Positions 23,212 through 33,722 of a stretch of 64,000 nt of DNA are shown here, in pieces. The translations under genes and the position numbers were made by a program. Below the pieces are notes generated by a model that saw only the letters and a program-made list of their open reading frames with translations, was not told the origin of the DNA and searched no databases. Within the stretch, counting starts at the first letter, position 1; every line of letters starts with the position of its first letter. Source of the DNA: Rhizoclosmatium globosum (taxonomy: Eukaryota > Chytridiomycota > Chytridiomycetes > Chytridiales > Chytriomycetaceae); the NCBI GenBank assembly GCA_002104985.1, contig MCGO01000005.1, positions 62,001 through 126,000 of the forward strand, written 5' to 3'.

Positions 23212-24373
23212 CTACTTTCCTTTGTAGACTGGAGTGCGCTTTTCTCTGAAGGCTCTCAAACCTTCCAAACGATCCTCCGTTGGAATAATCTGAGCATAAC
23301 AGCCCTGTTCAATCGCCATACCCGATGAAATATCCACCTGCATTCCTTTATCAATCGCCAACTTTGCCATGCGAGTTGCAACGGGACCTTTTGTGACGGG
23401 AGCCATAAGTTCCAATTCAAATACCTTTTAAAATGAAGAATAACAATAACATACCAGCCGGCAGAATCTCTCTAGCGATTTCCAACGCCTTTTCATATGC
23501 AACACCATCAACCGCCACATTCACAAGCCCATACTTCTCAGCAGCTTTCGCATCCAAAACACGCCCCGTAAAGACCAGCTCCTTCGCCCTCGCAAGCCCA
23601 ACAAGCCGCGGCAGTCTCTGAGTCCCACCAGCACCTGGAATAATCGCAAGTTTCGTTTCAGGAAGCCCGAGCTTCGCCGCGGCACCAGCGACTCGCAAGT
23701 CCGCAGCAAGCGCCACTTCGAGGCCGCCGCCGAGTGCCGCGCCGTCGATTGCCGCGATTGTCGGCATTGGAAGTGCCTCGAGTTCTGCGAATGAAGCGCG
23801 GAGAGAGTGCACGAAGCGGGATACTTCAGATGGAGACATTTGAGCACGTTCCTATTTTGTGTATACAGTAAAATGAGTAAGTGAGCGTTCATGGAAGCAG
23901 TTGACAGAATAACCCTCCCCCCCAAAAACAAAAAGAAACGATTACCTTCAAATCAGCACCTGCACAAAAGACGCGGTCGACCAGAGAACGGACAATCACC
24001 ACACGGACCGAATCGTCGAACCGGAGTTCTGCGAGACCCTTTCGGAACTGGGACATGAAAGTCTTTCCGAGGGCGTTGCGGGTCGATGGGCGGTTGAAGG
24101 AGACGACTGCGATGCCTGTGTTTGTGTGTTTTTGTTTGAGTTGGTTTACTTGGTTTACGTTGTTGAACCGAGGAGAGACGGCAACAAACCTTCGTCTGAT
24201 CCACTCAGTCGCTCAAACACCATTCGGGTTTCTCGCTTGAGGTAAAGAGAAGGCGGCTCTGTCTTGGCACACTCTTGGTGCAATAACCAGTGGTGGTGGT
24301 GGCGGCTGCTTGAAGAAGGCGTCGCGAAAACATTTGTGATTCGGATGAACACGGATCTTTCTTTCCTTCTCAT
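23212..24373 (-). CDS. Enoyl-CoA hydratase/isomerase (AUH-like)
   Basis: Crotonase-fold enzyme adding water across 2-enoyl-CoA. The best resemblance is to AUH, the mitochondrial methylglutaconyl-CoA hydratase of leucine breakdown. Four exons are read: about 24373-24190, 24110-23953, 23839-23455 and a last exon ending at 23212. The first intron uses donor GTTTGT and joins SGSDEG to IAVVSFNRP. Landmarks: [17 protein letters not shown] (oxyanion-hole Ala/Gly), the core [19 protein letters not shown] with the second oxyanion Gly, and [20 protein letters not shown] with both catalytic-site acidic residues. The end [12 protein letters not shown] is typical. ATG 24373 gives [13 protein letters not shown] nearby out-of-frame ATG gives [15 protein letters not shown], a better mitochondrial presequence, so the true start may involve an unseen splice. 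Confidence 0.9.
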
Positions 24374-24401
24374 TTCTCTCTTCCTTTAATCTATTAATAT
24401 A

Positions 24402-26019
24402 TCAATCTATTTCACTCTTTATTCTTGTATTATCTGAACCCTCAATATGACTACTCTTGCCCAAATGCATTCGCCGCCTCTGCTCCCCCAACAACCCACC
24501 CTCCTTCTCCCTCGCAATACTCGTAACCTCCCCTCCATAATCATGTCCCGGCAACACAATCACATTCGGATCAAGTCGACTCAACTTTTCCAAACTCTTT
24601 TCCAACAACTCTGCACTCGAATCAGGGAAATCACATCGCCCACAACTCTTGATGAACAGTGTATCTCCACTCAACAGCCGCGTCCCGTTAATCAATAGAC
24701 ACTGTGACCCAGGCGTGTGTCCCGGAGTGTGTATGAATTCAATACGCGTTTTCGGAACAGCACTGTTTAGAGGAAGCGTGACGACAGTTCCATCCTGTGT
24801 CCGTATAATTCTGTCAACAGGCACTTCTGGATTCGCAGCAACAAGTCCAGGAACATCGTCTCCATGCACATATGCTTTAATAGATGGCAGCTTCTTCAGC
24901 AGTTTTACGAGGCCGTCTACACGGACACCGTACTTGTCGTAAGGTGGCGGTGGAATGCCTCCGCAGTGGTCTACGTGGTAATGTGTGATGGCACAGGCTA
25001 CAATTTGGAGGTTTTGGGATTGAGCGAGGGCGAGGAGGCCGTCAATGTCCCAGCATGCGTCTACAATGATCACTTGACGAGATTCAATGTCTCCGACAAA
25101 GTAGATAAAGTTGCGCATGGAGGCTGCGAATTGGAAGAGGAGGGTTTGGATGGGAGCCAAGAGTGTAGATTTGGGGGGTTGGCAGATGTCTATTCAATTA
25201 TGCTTTTAATATTACTGACTGATGGAATGAGAGGGATGGACAGATTGTCATGATTGATGCCTGACAGGACAGTGTTGGACAATCAACACGGACAACATAC
25301 CTCCACGAGCCACAGAAACTTGCTCCAACAACAACCCTTGATTTATATCTGAAACATGAACAGAAGTCCGATGTATCCGTTCCAGAATCGATATATTCTC
25401 AGGCTCCCTCTTCAACGCTTCCTCAAAATCACTCAACGCGTCCTGATACCTCCTCGTCCGCAAAAACACATCCGCCCGTCGAAAGTAGCCCTACCACATA
25501 AAGATTAGCAACAAACGTATAACACCCTAGCAAACCAACACAACACACCTTCACCCAGCCTGGCTTCAACCGAATAACCGAGTTCGCATCGACCCAGGCC
25601 CTGTCAAAGTCGCGCAGAACCATCCAACAAAGACATCTGTTCGAGTGCAGCGAGGCTAGCAGATCCAGTCCGGCGGCGTCCAGCTCTGGATTCGGGATGG
25701 CGGCAGTGTCCATTTTCGGAGGCGGCGGTGGTGGTTGGGAGAAGATTGCGGAGGAACGGCGGCGTTTCGGCGTTGAAGTTGACGACGAAGTTGAGGAAGT
25801 TGAGGAAGTTGAAGTTGAAGTTGAGGCAAAGGAGAAGAGCCGCGAAAAGAGCGAGGCCGTGTCTGAGGTGGTTTCCGAGTCGGCGCCAACGAGGACATTG
25901 ATTGCTTTTGTGTATTCGGCGATGGCGAGTGCGTGGTTGTGCTGGCTGTAGTGCTCGTTGCCCTTGGCCTTGAAAGTGGTTGCCGTCTCGTGGGCCTGGT
26001 GGTTGGTGGTTGTGGACAT
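24402..26019 (-). CDS. TPR - metallo-beta-lactamase (glyoxalase II-like) fusion protein
   Basis: Three exons join in phase: 26019-25549, 25490-25301 and 25189-24402 (483 codons with stop). The N-terminal third is a TPR domain: ATTFKAKGNEHYSQHNHALAI, a Ser/Thr-rich insert, LHSNRCLCWM, then YFRRADVFLRTRRYQDAL. The C-terminal part is a metallo-beta-lactamase hydrolase with THYHVDHCGG (metal-binding HxHxDH), HTPGHTPGS, SGDTLFIKSCGRCDF and LPGHDYGG. This matches hydroxyacylglutathione hydrolase/ETHE1-type enzymes. The last intron (25300-25190) joins VARG to DICQPPKSTLLAP without breaking frame, and no good start codon exists for a separate hydrolase. I therefore annotate one fused gene. Two adjacent genes remain possible if that splice is wrong. 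Confidence 0.75.
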
Positions 26020-26103
26020 CTTTTTGGGCAAGAGATTAGACAACACTGTCACTTGCTCACACAACACATATGGAATAATACCATACCAACTGCAACCGCA
26101 AAA

Positions 26104-26185
26104 CGACAACTGCAGGACTTGAACCTGCGCCCACAGAGTGGATTGCATTTCGAGTGCAACGCCTTAACCACTCGGCCAAATTGCC
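26104..26185 (-). tRNA. tRNA-Ser (anticodon CGA)
   Basis: The minus strand gives an 82-nt class II tRNA. The acceptor GGCAATT pairs with AGTTGTC (two G-U pairs). The D-arm is GCCGAGTGGTTAAGGC. The anticodon stem-loop TTGCA-CTCGAAA-TGCAA carries CGA. The variable arm CCAC-TCT-GTGG is long, and the T-arm is GCAGG-TTCAAGT-CCTGC. The discriminator base is G, as in serine tRNAs. No intron. It sits 85 bp upstream of the TPR-hydrolase gene, on the same strand. Confidence 0.93.
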
Positions 26186-26320
26186 CTGTCGTCTTTAGAA
26201 GGAGCAGGTCTTTAAGATACTACCGCGTCCCACGTGCTGTATCCTGAATATTTGTACAACAATAATTTCTTGTTGAATGGGAGTATACAACTGACTTTTA
26301 TTGAACATAATTCGCGTACT

Positions 26321-27621
26321 TTACCCATTATTCGCTCCTCGTCGAGACACAAGCTGCCAAAACTTGGGTAACCAACTCCATCCACGCATTTTCACAATCC
26401 AAAGCACGGCAAGTAACAATACAGCCCCAATAGCGACAAGCGATGCACCCGCTGTAGTGGCAGTCGCAACATTTCCCACGTTCCTCCTGATTCTCCGCGG
26501 AATATTACGTAACCGCCGTGACGTTGCTGCTCTCCAAGTAGGTGGTGTTGTTGCAGAGGTTTCACTTGTATCCAGAGATATAGTACTACTCGCATTTGAT
26601 CCATTTTGAGACCGAATGAGTCGTGAAATTGACGGAAACAGACGTCGTTTGCGGAGTTCTTGGGTGGCAGAGGAAGAGGATTCGGCTGATGATTCAGGGA
26701 CAGTCAAGGCATCAACCAACTCTGTCTCTCTTTCAATTTGTTGATTGGTCAATGAGGAATGTGACCGCGTAAGAGATTTGACAGATTTGATTGATTTGGT
26801 ATCAAGCTGCTCGCCAGTCATAATAATATTGTTGTCGAGATTAATAAACTGAGGTCCATCGTCATCTTCTTCGTCCTCATCACCGTCTTCATCGTCGCTG
26901 CTAAAGTCATCTTCTATATTGCTGTCAATCGTAGCATCCAGCACGTCATCCAGATCATCAAGTTCCTGAATACCACTAATGTTGTGGATGGCATTGTCTT
27001 CATCGTCGTCATCATCCTCAGAATCAGGAGCAATCAAGTTCAACAGAGGCAGTAGACCTGGACTTTGCAATAGAGCAGCCGCCGAGTCGCCGTCGTTTCC
27101 AACGTGTTGATTCTGAAGAGAGTCAGGCTCCACAATTGAATCAGGTGGTTGATTGAGTTGCTGTGAAAGTGGTTCATCAGCTGAAGAAGAGGCCACGTGT
27201 CCGCCATCGCCACTTCTGAGCGGACTTTCAAATTGAGCCAATTGTTGAATTGATTGGGTTCTGGTTCGGGTTCGGGTTCCAGTGAAGGACATGACCCGCC
27301 GCAGCCTTGAAACAACGGGCTCTCTCTCGCGTCGACTGCTACTCGAAGTACTTTGTTGCTGTTGCTGTTGCTGTTGTCTTTGGGCACTTGGTTGCTGTGT
27401 CGAGTACGATGCCACGATGCTATGTCCCGTTTTAGTTACTCAGAAACCATCGCACAACCAACTCACCCGTCGTTCACGAGAACCATCGTAGATGCAAGCA
27501 ATGCGCATACTAAAAGTATGAGGGCAAGGGAGTCCGTCTTGCTCTTGCCACTGGCGTCATAGTAGTAGTTGTGCTCAGAGAGCCGTCGATTGGACGCTGA
27601 CACATACCGAAACGTGTCCAT
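26321..27621 (-). CDS. Acidic two-transmembrane protein, unknown function
   Basis: Two exons (27621-27467 and 27419-26321) separated by a GTGAGT...ACATAG intron give 418 codons including the stop. The first exon starts MDTFRYVSASNRR and encodes a hydrophobic helix, LALILLVCALLASTMVLV, that a scan of the large exon alone would miss. A polyglutamine run from CTGTTG repeats (about 27352-27380) follows. Next are Ser/Arg-rich and strongly acidic stretches (PDSEDDDDDEDN, DDEDGDEDEEDDDG), a basic segment and a second hydrophobic helix (GASLVAIGAVLLLAVLWIV) close to the C-terminus. I recognise no domain. The layout suggests a membrane protein with a long disordered acidic loop. It is divergent from the receptor at 27726, about 105 bp away. 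Confidence 0.7.
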
Positions 27622-27725
27622 CTCGTTTTTTTCACCGCCTTTCTTTCACTTCTGAAAAGGCAAAAGCAAATCTCTTTCTTGCCCTGACTTTTCCCTGATA
27701 AGATGTTCGTGATTTACACGGAAAT

Positions 27726-30700
27726 ATGAGCTGGAATATCACACTCGCCTTTGTCGGATGTTACTGCTACTTTGATTCCGTTGTCCTGAACAGTTCTCTC
27801 GTCACAAACTTTATGGATATGGTGTCTCCAGCTACGTCAGCGAATATGATCACTCGATATGCTGGTAATCCTTACTACGGCGACTTGTCCGCTGTTGCTG
27901 CCATCAACGTTCTGCAAAGAAACCAATCCATTTTACCCGGAGTCACCGTCAATATAAAGCGATACTCGGATTGTGGCGCATACTGGCCCGACGCGTAAGG
28001 ATATCCCGCCACCTTCCTCCCCCTTCCTCCAATAACCTTGCTTTCAACAACACAAACAGCGAAGACCTATACTTGGGAAATACAGGCGGATGGGCAGCCT
28101 CAAAAATGAGTCGCGACATTATAGACTCACCAGATATCCTTGGCGTCATTGGAAACGAATATTCCGTGACAGCCATCGGCCTGCTCAAGTCTTGTCTCTC
28201 GCGCAAATCCCATACTGCAGTGGCGGTGCAAGTTCCCCGCGTCTTTCGGACAAACAAAAGTATCCGTACTTGTATCGACCCCTCCTTGCCCGTGGACTCG
28301 GGGAACACCTTTCACAAGTGTTAGAAACGTGGAACGTGAAACGCGTTGCGTTCGTGTATCAGCGGGACGATGAAATGTCGAGTCAATACTTTTTGGATAT
28401 AAAGGGATCACTTTTGAGACATGGGATCTTGCTTGTTGTGGAGCTTCCGCTGCCCACTCTTCTCTCGTATGATGTCATTGGGTTCGCCAAAGCGAGCTTG
28501 GATAGAGCACAAGCTCGGTATATTATACTCAGTGGACAGACTTATTTTAATGCAGCGTTTTACAATCATATGGCGGATGTTGGAATGGTGAATGAACGAA
28601 TGGTGTGGATTGGTTTTAATCCTGTCACTATCACTGGTCAAAATATTTCACAAAGTACGTACAAGAATGCACGAGGATTTATTTACATCAATGGACGATT
28701 CCCAAGTCAGGACGTCCCTATCGTACAACAATACTATGAAGAAACTCTTCGTGTGTCGCAATTAACAAATACCGCTCTATCACTATCAGATCTTTTTCTC
28801 AATTTGGCAGTAGCTCAAATGTTTGACTGTGCAATGATGATGCTGATAGGGTTTGACCAGCTGTTAAAATCAAACTCATCATTGACTACAGATATGTTGG
28901 CAACCAGAAAACTGCAAAGCCTTATGAACTACACGCTTTTTCAGAATTTAGGCTATAATGGTCTTTCTGCACAGCCAATTAAACTCAATGACTACGGCGA
29001 TCTTGAGTCTCCATATGTGTTATACTCCTTTACAGGTTGGTTCTTTCATGGTCATCTATGTCATTCCAAAGTAACACAATATTTGCAGGAGATTACTACA
29101 ACTATACTGCATTTGGCGAAACAAATACACAAGGCACGTCATTTACCTACTATTCCAACCAGAAGCCAATGTTTTTTGATGGATCCTCAACCCCTCCTCT
29201 CGACGGACCCCGTATCATGGAAATATCCGACACGACTCCGTATCTAACAACATCTTCAGGATTTATCTTCATTCTCCTCAGCATATCGGGAATAATCGTT
29301 GCCATCGGATGTATATTCTTTGTTCTCCAATTCAGACGAAAAAAGACAATCATGAGGTCATCCGTCTCGATCCTGCTTTCAATAAGTATCGCCATGATTT
29401 TCTTGTTGGTTGCAGTTTTCTTACTCGTCGGGAAACCAACCGTTGCAGTTTGCACTGCACGTGTGTGGATGCAAGTTCTTGGATACGCAGTGCTGGTTTC
29501 TGCAGTGATCAAGAAAACATATATGGACTATATTTTGATTGTGAAGCGGAGAAAAGTGGCGGAAATCAATCGTGTTGGAATTCAACTTTGGTTAATTGAG
29601 GGTGTGGTTATTGCTGTTGAACTAGTCTTCTAGCATTATGGACTGTGATTGGAGTTAGCTCTGTTGATTTATTCAAAGGCTCTGGATACGCTATATTCGT
29701 GTGTAACGTGCAAGGATACACGAGTCCACTGGGCCTTGCCCTGACGGTCTACAACGCCCTCCTCATTTGCGTCGCGATTTTTTTGGCCTATATCACGCGC
29801 GAGGCAGAGCCGCTTCACAATGAATCACGTATTGCTCTGTATTGTCACGGCGTTCAGTTTCGCTGCAATTGTGTTCATACCTGTTCTCGCCACCTCAGAT
29901 CCAAGCTCAAAAAGCCTTTTTATCCACGCATTCGTGTTATGGATCCTCGCGATGATCACTATGGGTGCCGTGTTTATTCCGAAAGTCGTTCTGTGAGGGC
30001 AGACTCGACGCGACTCAACGACGGCCTCAAGGCGTTGTTGCAAAGCACAAAAAGTTCTGCAGGGGTATTTAGGGTGTGGAAAGCTAGAACGTCGAAGCAC
30101 CGGCAGAGGTTGTCTTCTGCGGGAGAAGCTCTGTCGTTGAACAACGAACGTCAGGTGTGCATGAAACTTCGAATTCGGCACTTGCAGAGCAAGGAGCCGA
30201 GACTGCTGCAAGATGTAACGCGAAATTGAATGATATGATGATTGGGTTACGATCGTTGGTAACTAAGTTTGTTGGGTTTATAGACCTCGTGTATTGTTAA
30301 CACTTCATTGCTAAGGGTGCTGCCTGTGCAACTACTAAATCATCAAGCAAAATATTGGCAGTCATACGAAATGGACATACACTGAAATAGTCTTGGTTTA
30401 TTGTCATGGTCGAATATTGTTCATGCTTGTTGACTGTGATCCCCCCCGCGTCTATGCCGTGGATCCAAAAACATCAAATATTATTATCGAGCGTCAAGTT
30501 CTGACTATGATATGTCACTCCGAGAAGGCTAAGGTTGAGACTGATGAAAAACCAAACCCTAATCCTCAAACCAACAAACCTCACAAAGCCGACACGATTA
30601 AACTTGAGTTTGAGAGTGAAGAAGTCGCGAAGAAGTTTGCGAAAGCATACAATGATGTGGTAAAGAATATGAAACCGGAACCTGTTCAAGCAACCCAACA

Positions 30701-30782
30701 TGGTACATTGCCTCTCATTAAAGAAAGTAGTAACCAAGTTAACGTTGAAGTCGTCGCGATTTCTCCATCTCCTTCTGTATAA
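27726..30782 (+). pseudogene. Class C GPCR gene with several frame breaks (possible pseudogene)
   Basis: The start is ATG 27726 (MSWNITLAFVGCYC). The first intron is GTAAGG...AACAG after CGAYWPDA. The VFT is well conserved: VIGNEYSVTA, IPYCSGGASSPRLSDK, RYIILSGQTYF and MFDCAMMMLIGFDQL. The hinge is GSSTPPLDGP (about 29195) and 7TM follows. Frames change at about 28180 (two surplus bases exactly where sister genes have an intron), 29630 (before ALWTVIGV), 29840 (before VTAFSFAAIVFIPVL) and 29995 (after FIPKVVL). The remaining sequence is still clearly family-like. The tail exon (30393-30782) ends IKLEFESEEVAKKFAKAY. Four breaks suggest a young pseudogene, but assembly indels could explain them. 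Its end is 43 bp before the HDAC start. Confidence 0.75.
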
Positions 30783-30824
30783 TAACAATAAAGTAATTCG
30801 AGGAAAAAACTTGGAAAAAATCGG

Positions 30825-32477
30825 ATGAGTTCATACAGCACAACTGCTGGGCCCGGCCCGTCTTCGTCTCTCAACGTCAACCTAACGGCCTCCAGCAAAG
30901 AGAAAGTTTGTTACTTCTACAATGGTACGGAATGCCTCAGTGCTGGTGTTTGTGTGTCAATTAATACGCTTCAAAACCAGAAACAACCGCCAAATTCCAC
31001 TACGGCGAAGGCCACCCTATGAAACCAGCCCGTCTCGGGTACATTATCATTGTATATTGTGCTCAGTATTAACCCTGGACCCAGGCTAGCACACAACCTC
31101 ATCGTCGGCTACGGTCTCCACAAAAAGATGAACTGCTACACCCAACGACGAGCAACAGAAGCTGAAATGGCTGAATTTCACTCAGAAGACTACGTTGAGT
31201 TCCTCCGACGAATCACTCCCGACAATGCAAATGCCTTTTCGAAATTCTTACCTCGTTTTAATGTTGGAGTGGACGATTGTCCAGTGTTTGAAGGGCTATA
31301 CGACTTTTGCAGACTATGTGAGTACAGGTTTTTAGTTGTGGAAGCGGAGCTGATTTTTTCACCAGCGGCTGGAGGGTCAATTGAAGCTGGAAGGAAGCTT
31401 TGCTCTGGCACTGAAATTGCAATCAACTGGTCTGGCGGTCTTCATCATGCCAAAAAGTTTGAGGCTTCAGGCTTCTGTTACGTGAACGACATTGTGTTGG
31501 GCATTCTTCAGCTTCTCAGAATATACCCGAGAGTAGTATACATTGATATTGATGTGCACCACGGAGACGGTGAGAAAAGGTTTTCTAAGATGAGGTTTCT
31601 CATGATTTGAATGCAGGAGTTCAAGAAGCGTTTTACCAATCGGACAGAGTTATGACTGTTTCGTTCCACAGATACGACGGCTCCTTTTTCCCTGGAACGG
31701 GTTCTCTGGATGAAATCGGAATAAGAACCGGAAAGGCGTATGCAGTGAACGTCCCGCTTCAAGAACACATTGGTAAGACTCTCATTTGAATGTTTCAACA
31801 TTCTCATCCTCATCGAATTAGACGACGCATCATACGCCTACATCTTTGAAAAAGTCATGCAAAACGTCATGGATGTATACCAGCCATCCGTGGTTGTACT
31901 TCAATGCGGAGCCGATTCTCTTGCTGGAGACCGATTGGGAAGCTTCAACTTAAGTATCCGCGGTCATGGAGCCTGCGTTGCCTTCATGAAAAAATTCAAA
32001 GTGCCGTTGATGGTGTTAGGCGGTGGTGGATACACAATCAGAAATGTTGCTCGTGCTTGGTGTTATGAAACTGGTGTTTGCACAGGCACTGAACTCCCGA
32101 ATGACCTTCCGCAAAATCAATACTATATGCACTATGGACCTGACTACAAACTTCATAGTAACAATGTGGATCGAAATGCTGAAAACGCAAATACCCGTCA
32201 ATATCTTGATCAAATCCATCGTGCGATTGCTGAAAATTTGAGACATGTTCAGTGGGCGCCTTCTGTCGCCATGAATGAGATTCCTCCGGATTTGGATGGA
32301 TTTAATCCTGAAACTGGAGGTTGGGAAGTTGATGAAGAAGAAGACAAGAATCCGGAGCTGCGTGTTGATCAAGACAAATTTGGCTTAAGTGGAGCTCAGC
32401 GATTGAGAAGGGAAAAGGAGTTGAATCAGTTTGATGATCGTGAAATGTACGACGGTGACCAAGATCAGGACCATTGA
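30825..32477 (+). CDS. Class I histone deacetylase (RPD3/HOS2 type)
   Basis: Zinc-dependent removal of acetyl groups from histone lysines in nuclear co-repressor complexes. The start is ATG 30825. Introns are read after CYFYN (donor GTACGG, acceptor ACCAG), after PARLG, within HHGDG (about 31570-31615) and after NVPLQEHI. Spliced landmarks: [10 protein letters not shown], the tandem His site [20 protein letters not shown], the zinc ligands [11 protein letters not shown], the [13 protein letters not shown] loop with the third zinc ligand, and [15 protein letters not shown] with the transition-state Tyr. The tail is acidic ([13 protein letters not shown] and a DQDQDH end), as usual for this class. 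All catalytic residues are present. It lies between a receptor and the kinase gene, all on the plus strand. Confidence 0.95.
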
Positions 32478-32624
32478 ATGTTTCAATCTCTTTCCTCTCC
32501 TTCCTTTTTTAATAAATCTTGATGTTCATGCAATCTCGAATATTCACTGAACAAACCCGATATCGGATGGACACAACTGTGTTGATTTCATGTCAACTTT
32601 TCTTGTTGGAATGGACTTGAACGC

Positions 32625-33587
32625 AACGTCCCACGTACTATTTTGATAGGTTGTGCCGGTAAGCTTCCACACAATTATCAAGTCGATAATAACTTATGTC
32701 AACAAGGTGCTTCATGCAGCGGAAAGAGTACACTGACTGAGTGGCTCGCAAAGGTACTTCAGTTACCCATCATCCACCAGGTTTGCCCATTTGTTGCACG
32801 CACAGTCACCCACTCAAGCGCTGTTGTTAGGATAAGTTCTTTCTCGCCGATTCTCAAGTTCCGATCGTAGATGGCGTGCAGCATTGGGACTGTCCTGGAG
32901 CACTGGATGTGAGTTACGCCTGACCTTTGCTGCCAATTACTCATTTCTGTGTTTAAGATGGACGGCTTTGTTGCCCATTTGAAAGATCTCAAGTCTGCGA
33001 AAGGCCCGGCTGTGTCAAACCTTTCTCCAAACCGACCTGTGATTGCGGAGGGAGACATTCCATCTTCCGAATTGGAGCTTCTGAATAGTGAAACTGAATC
33101 TTTTCGCAATACGTTTGCCTCGGGCAAATCTAAAGACGTAAACATCATTCTTGTGGATGGCTTTTTGATGATGGACAGCGATGCAGTCCTTGAACAACTT
33201 GATTTCGTGATCTTTCTGCATTCGGAATACTCGATTCTGAAGGCCAGAAGGGAGGCTCGCTTCTCTTACGTGACGTTAGAAGGGCACGGTATTCTATTTT
33301 TTTACCTTGAAGCTTAACTTTGCATAGGAACTTGGCAGGATCCTCCAAACTATTTCGATCAGATTGTTTTCCCTGCATATGAAGAGTTTAATGCACGGAT
33401 CTTGTCGAGATTGACACCAGGTCTGTCGAGGGAAACGATTAGCCTTCCAACTTCAGTCTCGGAATCAAGTGCAAACCAATCAACAGTTTCAGTGTTTTCA
33501 ATTGATAGCGGCTTAGTTGGAATATCTGACATGGTTAAACATTCCTGTAATGTGATTTTACAAGAAGTTTCACGAAGAATCAAGTAA
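32625..33587 (+). CDS. Nicotinamide riboside kinase (NRK1-like)
   Basis: Phosphorylates nicotinamide riboside to NMN in NAD salvage. After removal of the intron GTAAGC...CAACAAG the N-terminus reads RTILIGCAG-ASCSGKSTL, a P-loop with GxxxSGKST. IIHQDKFF, GVQHWDCPGALD, NIILVDGFLMM and a C-terminal exon with GTWQDPPNYFDQIVFPAY follow, the order found in NRKs. Introns are also seen near 32780-32815 and 33290-33327. The stop is 33585-33587, after SRRIK. No ATG opens the first frame; the nearest (32592) is out of frame, so the 5' end is unresolved and a short upstream exon is likely. The residues between P-loop and lid are intact, unlike the relic at 19.4 kb. It converges on the receptor ending at 33723. 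Confidence 0.88.
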
Positions 33588-33722
33588 AACTCCATTATCA
33601 ATCTATTATGTATTTTTGAGGGCTTTTTTTCCCCAAGCGTTTAAGTCGAATGACAATATGTCGTAACTCAAGAGTTTATTTGAAACGTCACCTTGAACCT
33701 CTATTGGTTACTTTATTTACAG

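Noticed and set aside
24402..25160. Hydrolase as an independent gene starting at MAPIQTLL
   Set aside because: No ATG at that point (the codon is not a standard start), the frame stays open upstream to a consensus acceptor, and the join to the TPR exon is in phase.
25697..25951. Plus-strand Glu/Val-rich ORF
   Set aside because: Antisense of the Ser/Thr repeat insert in the TPR domain; repetitive codons only.
27352..27380. CTGTTG repeat as a possible CRISPR or satellite
   Set aside because: A short microsatellite coding for polyglutamine in the acidic protein. There are no spacers, and CRISPR arrays are not expected in a fungal nuclear genome.
30474..30788. Minus-strand ORF over the receptor tail
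   Set aside because: Shadow of the plus-strand tail exon that carries the conserved C-terminal module.
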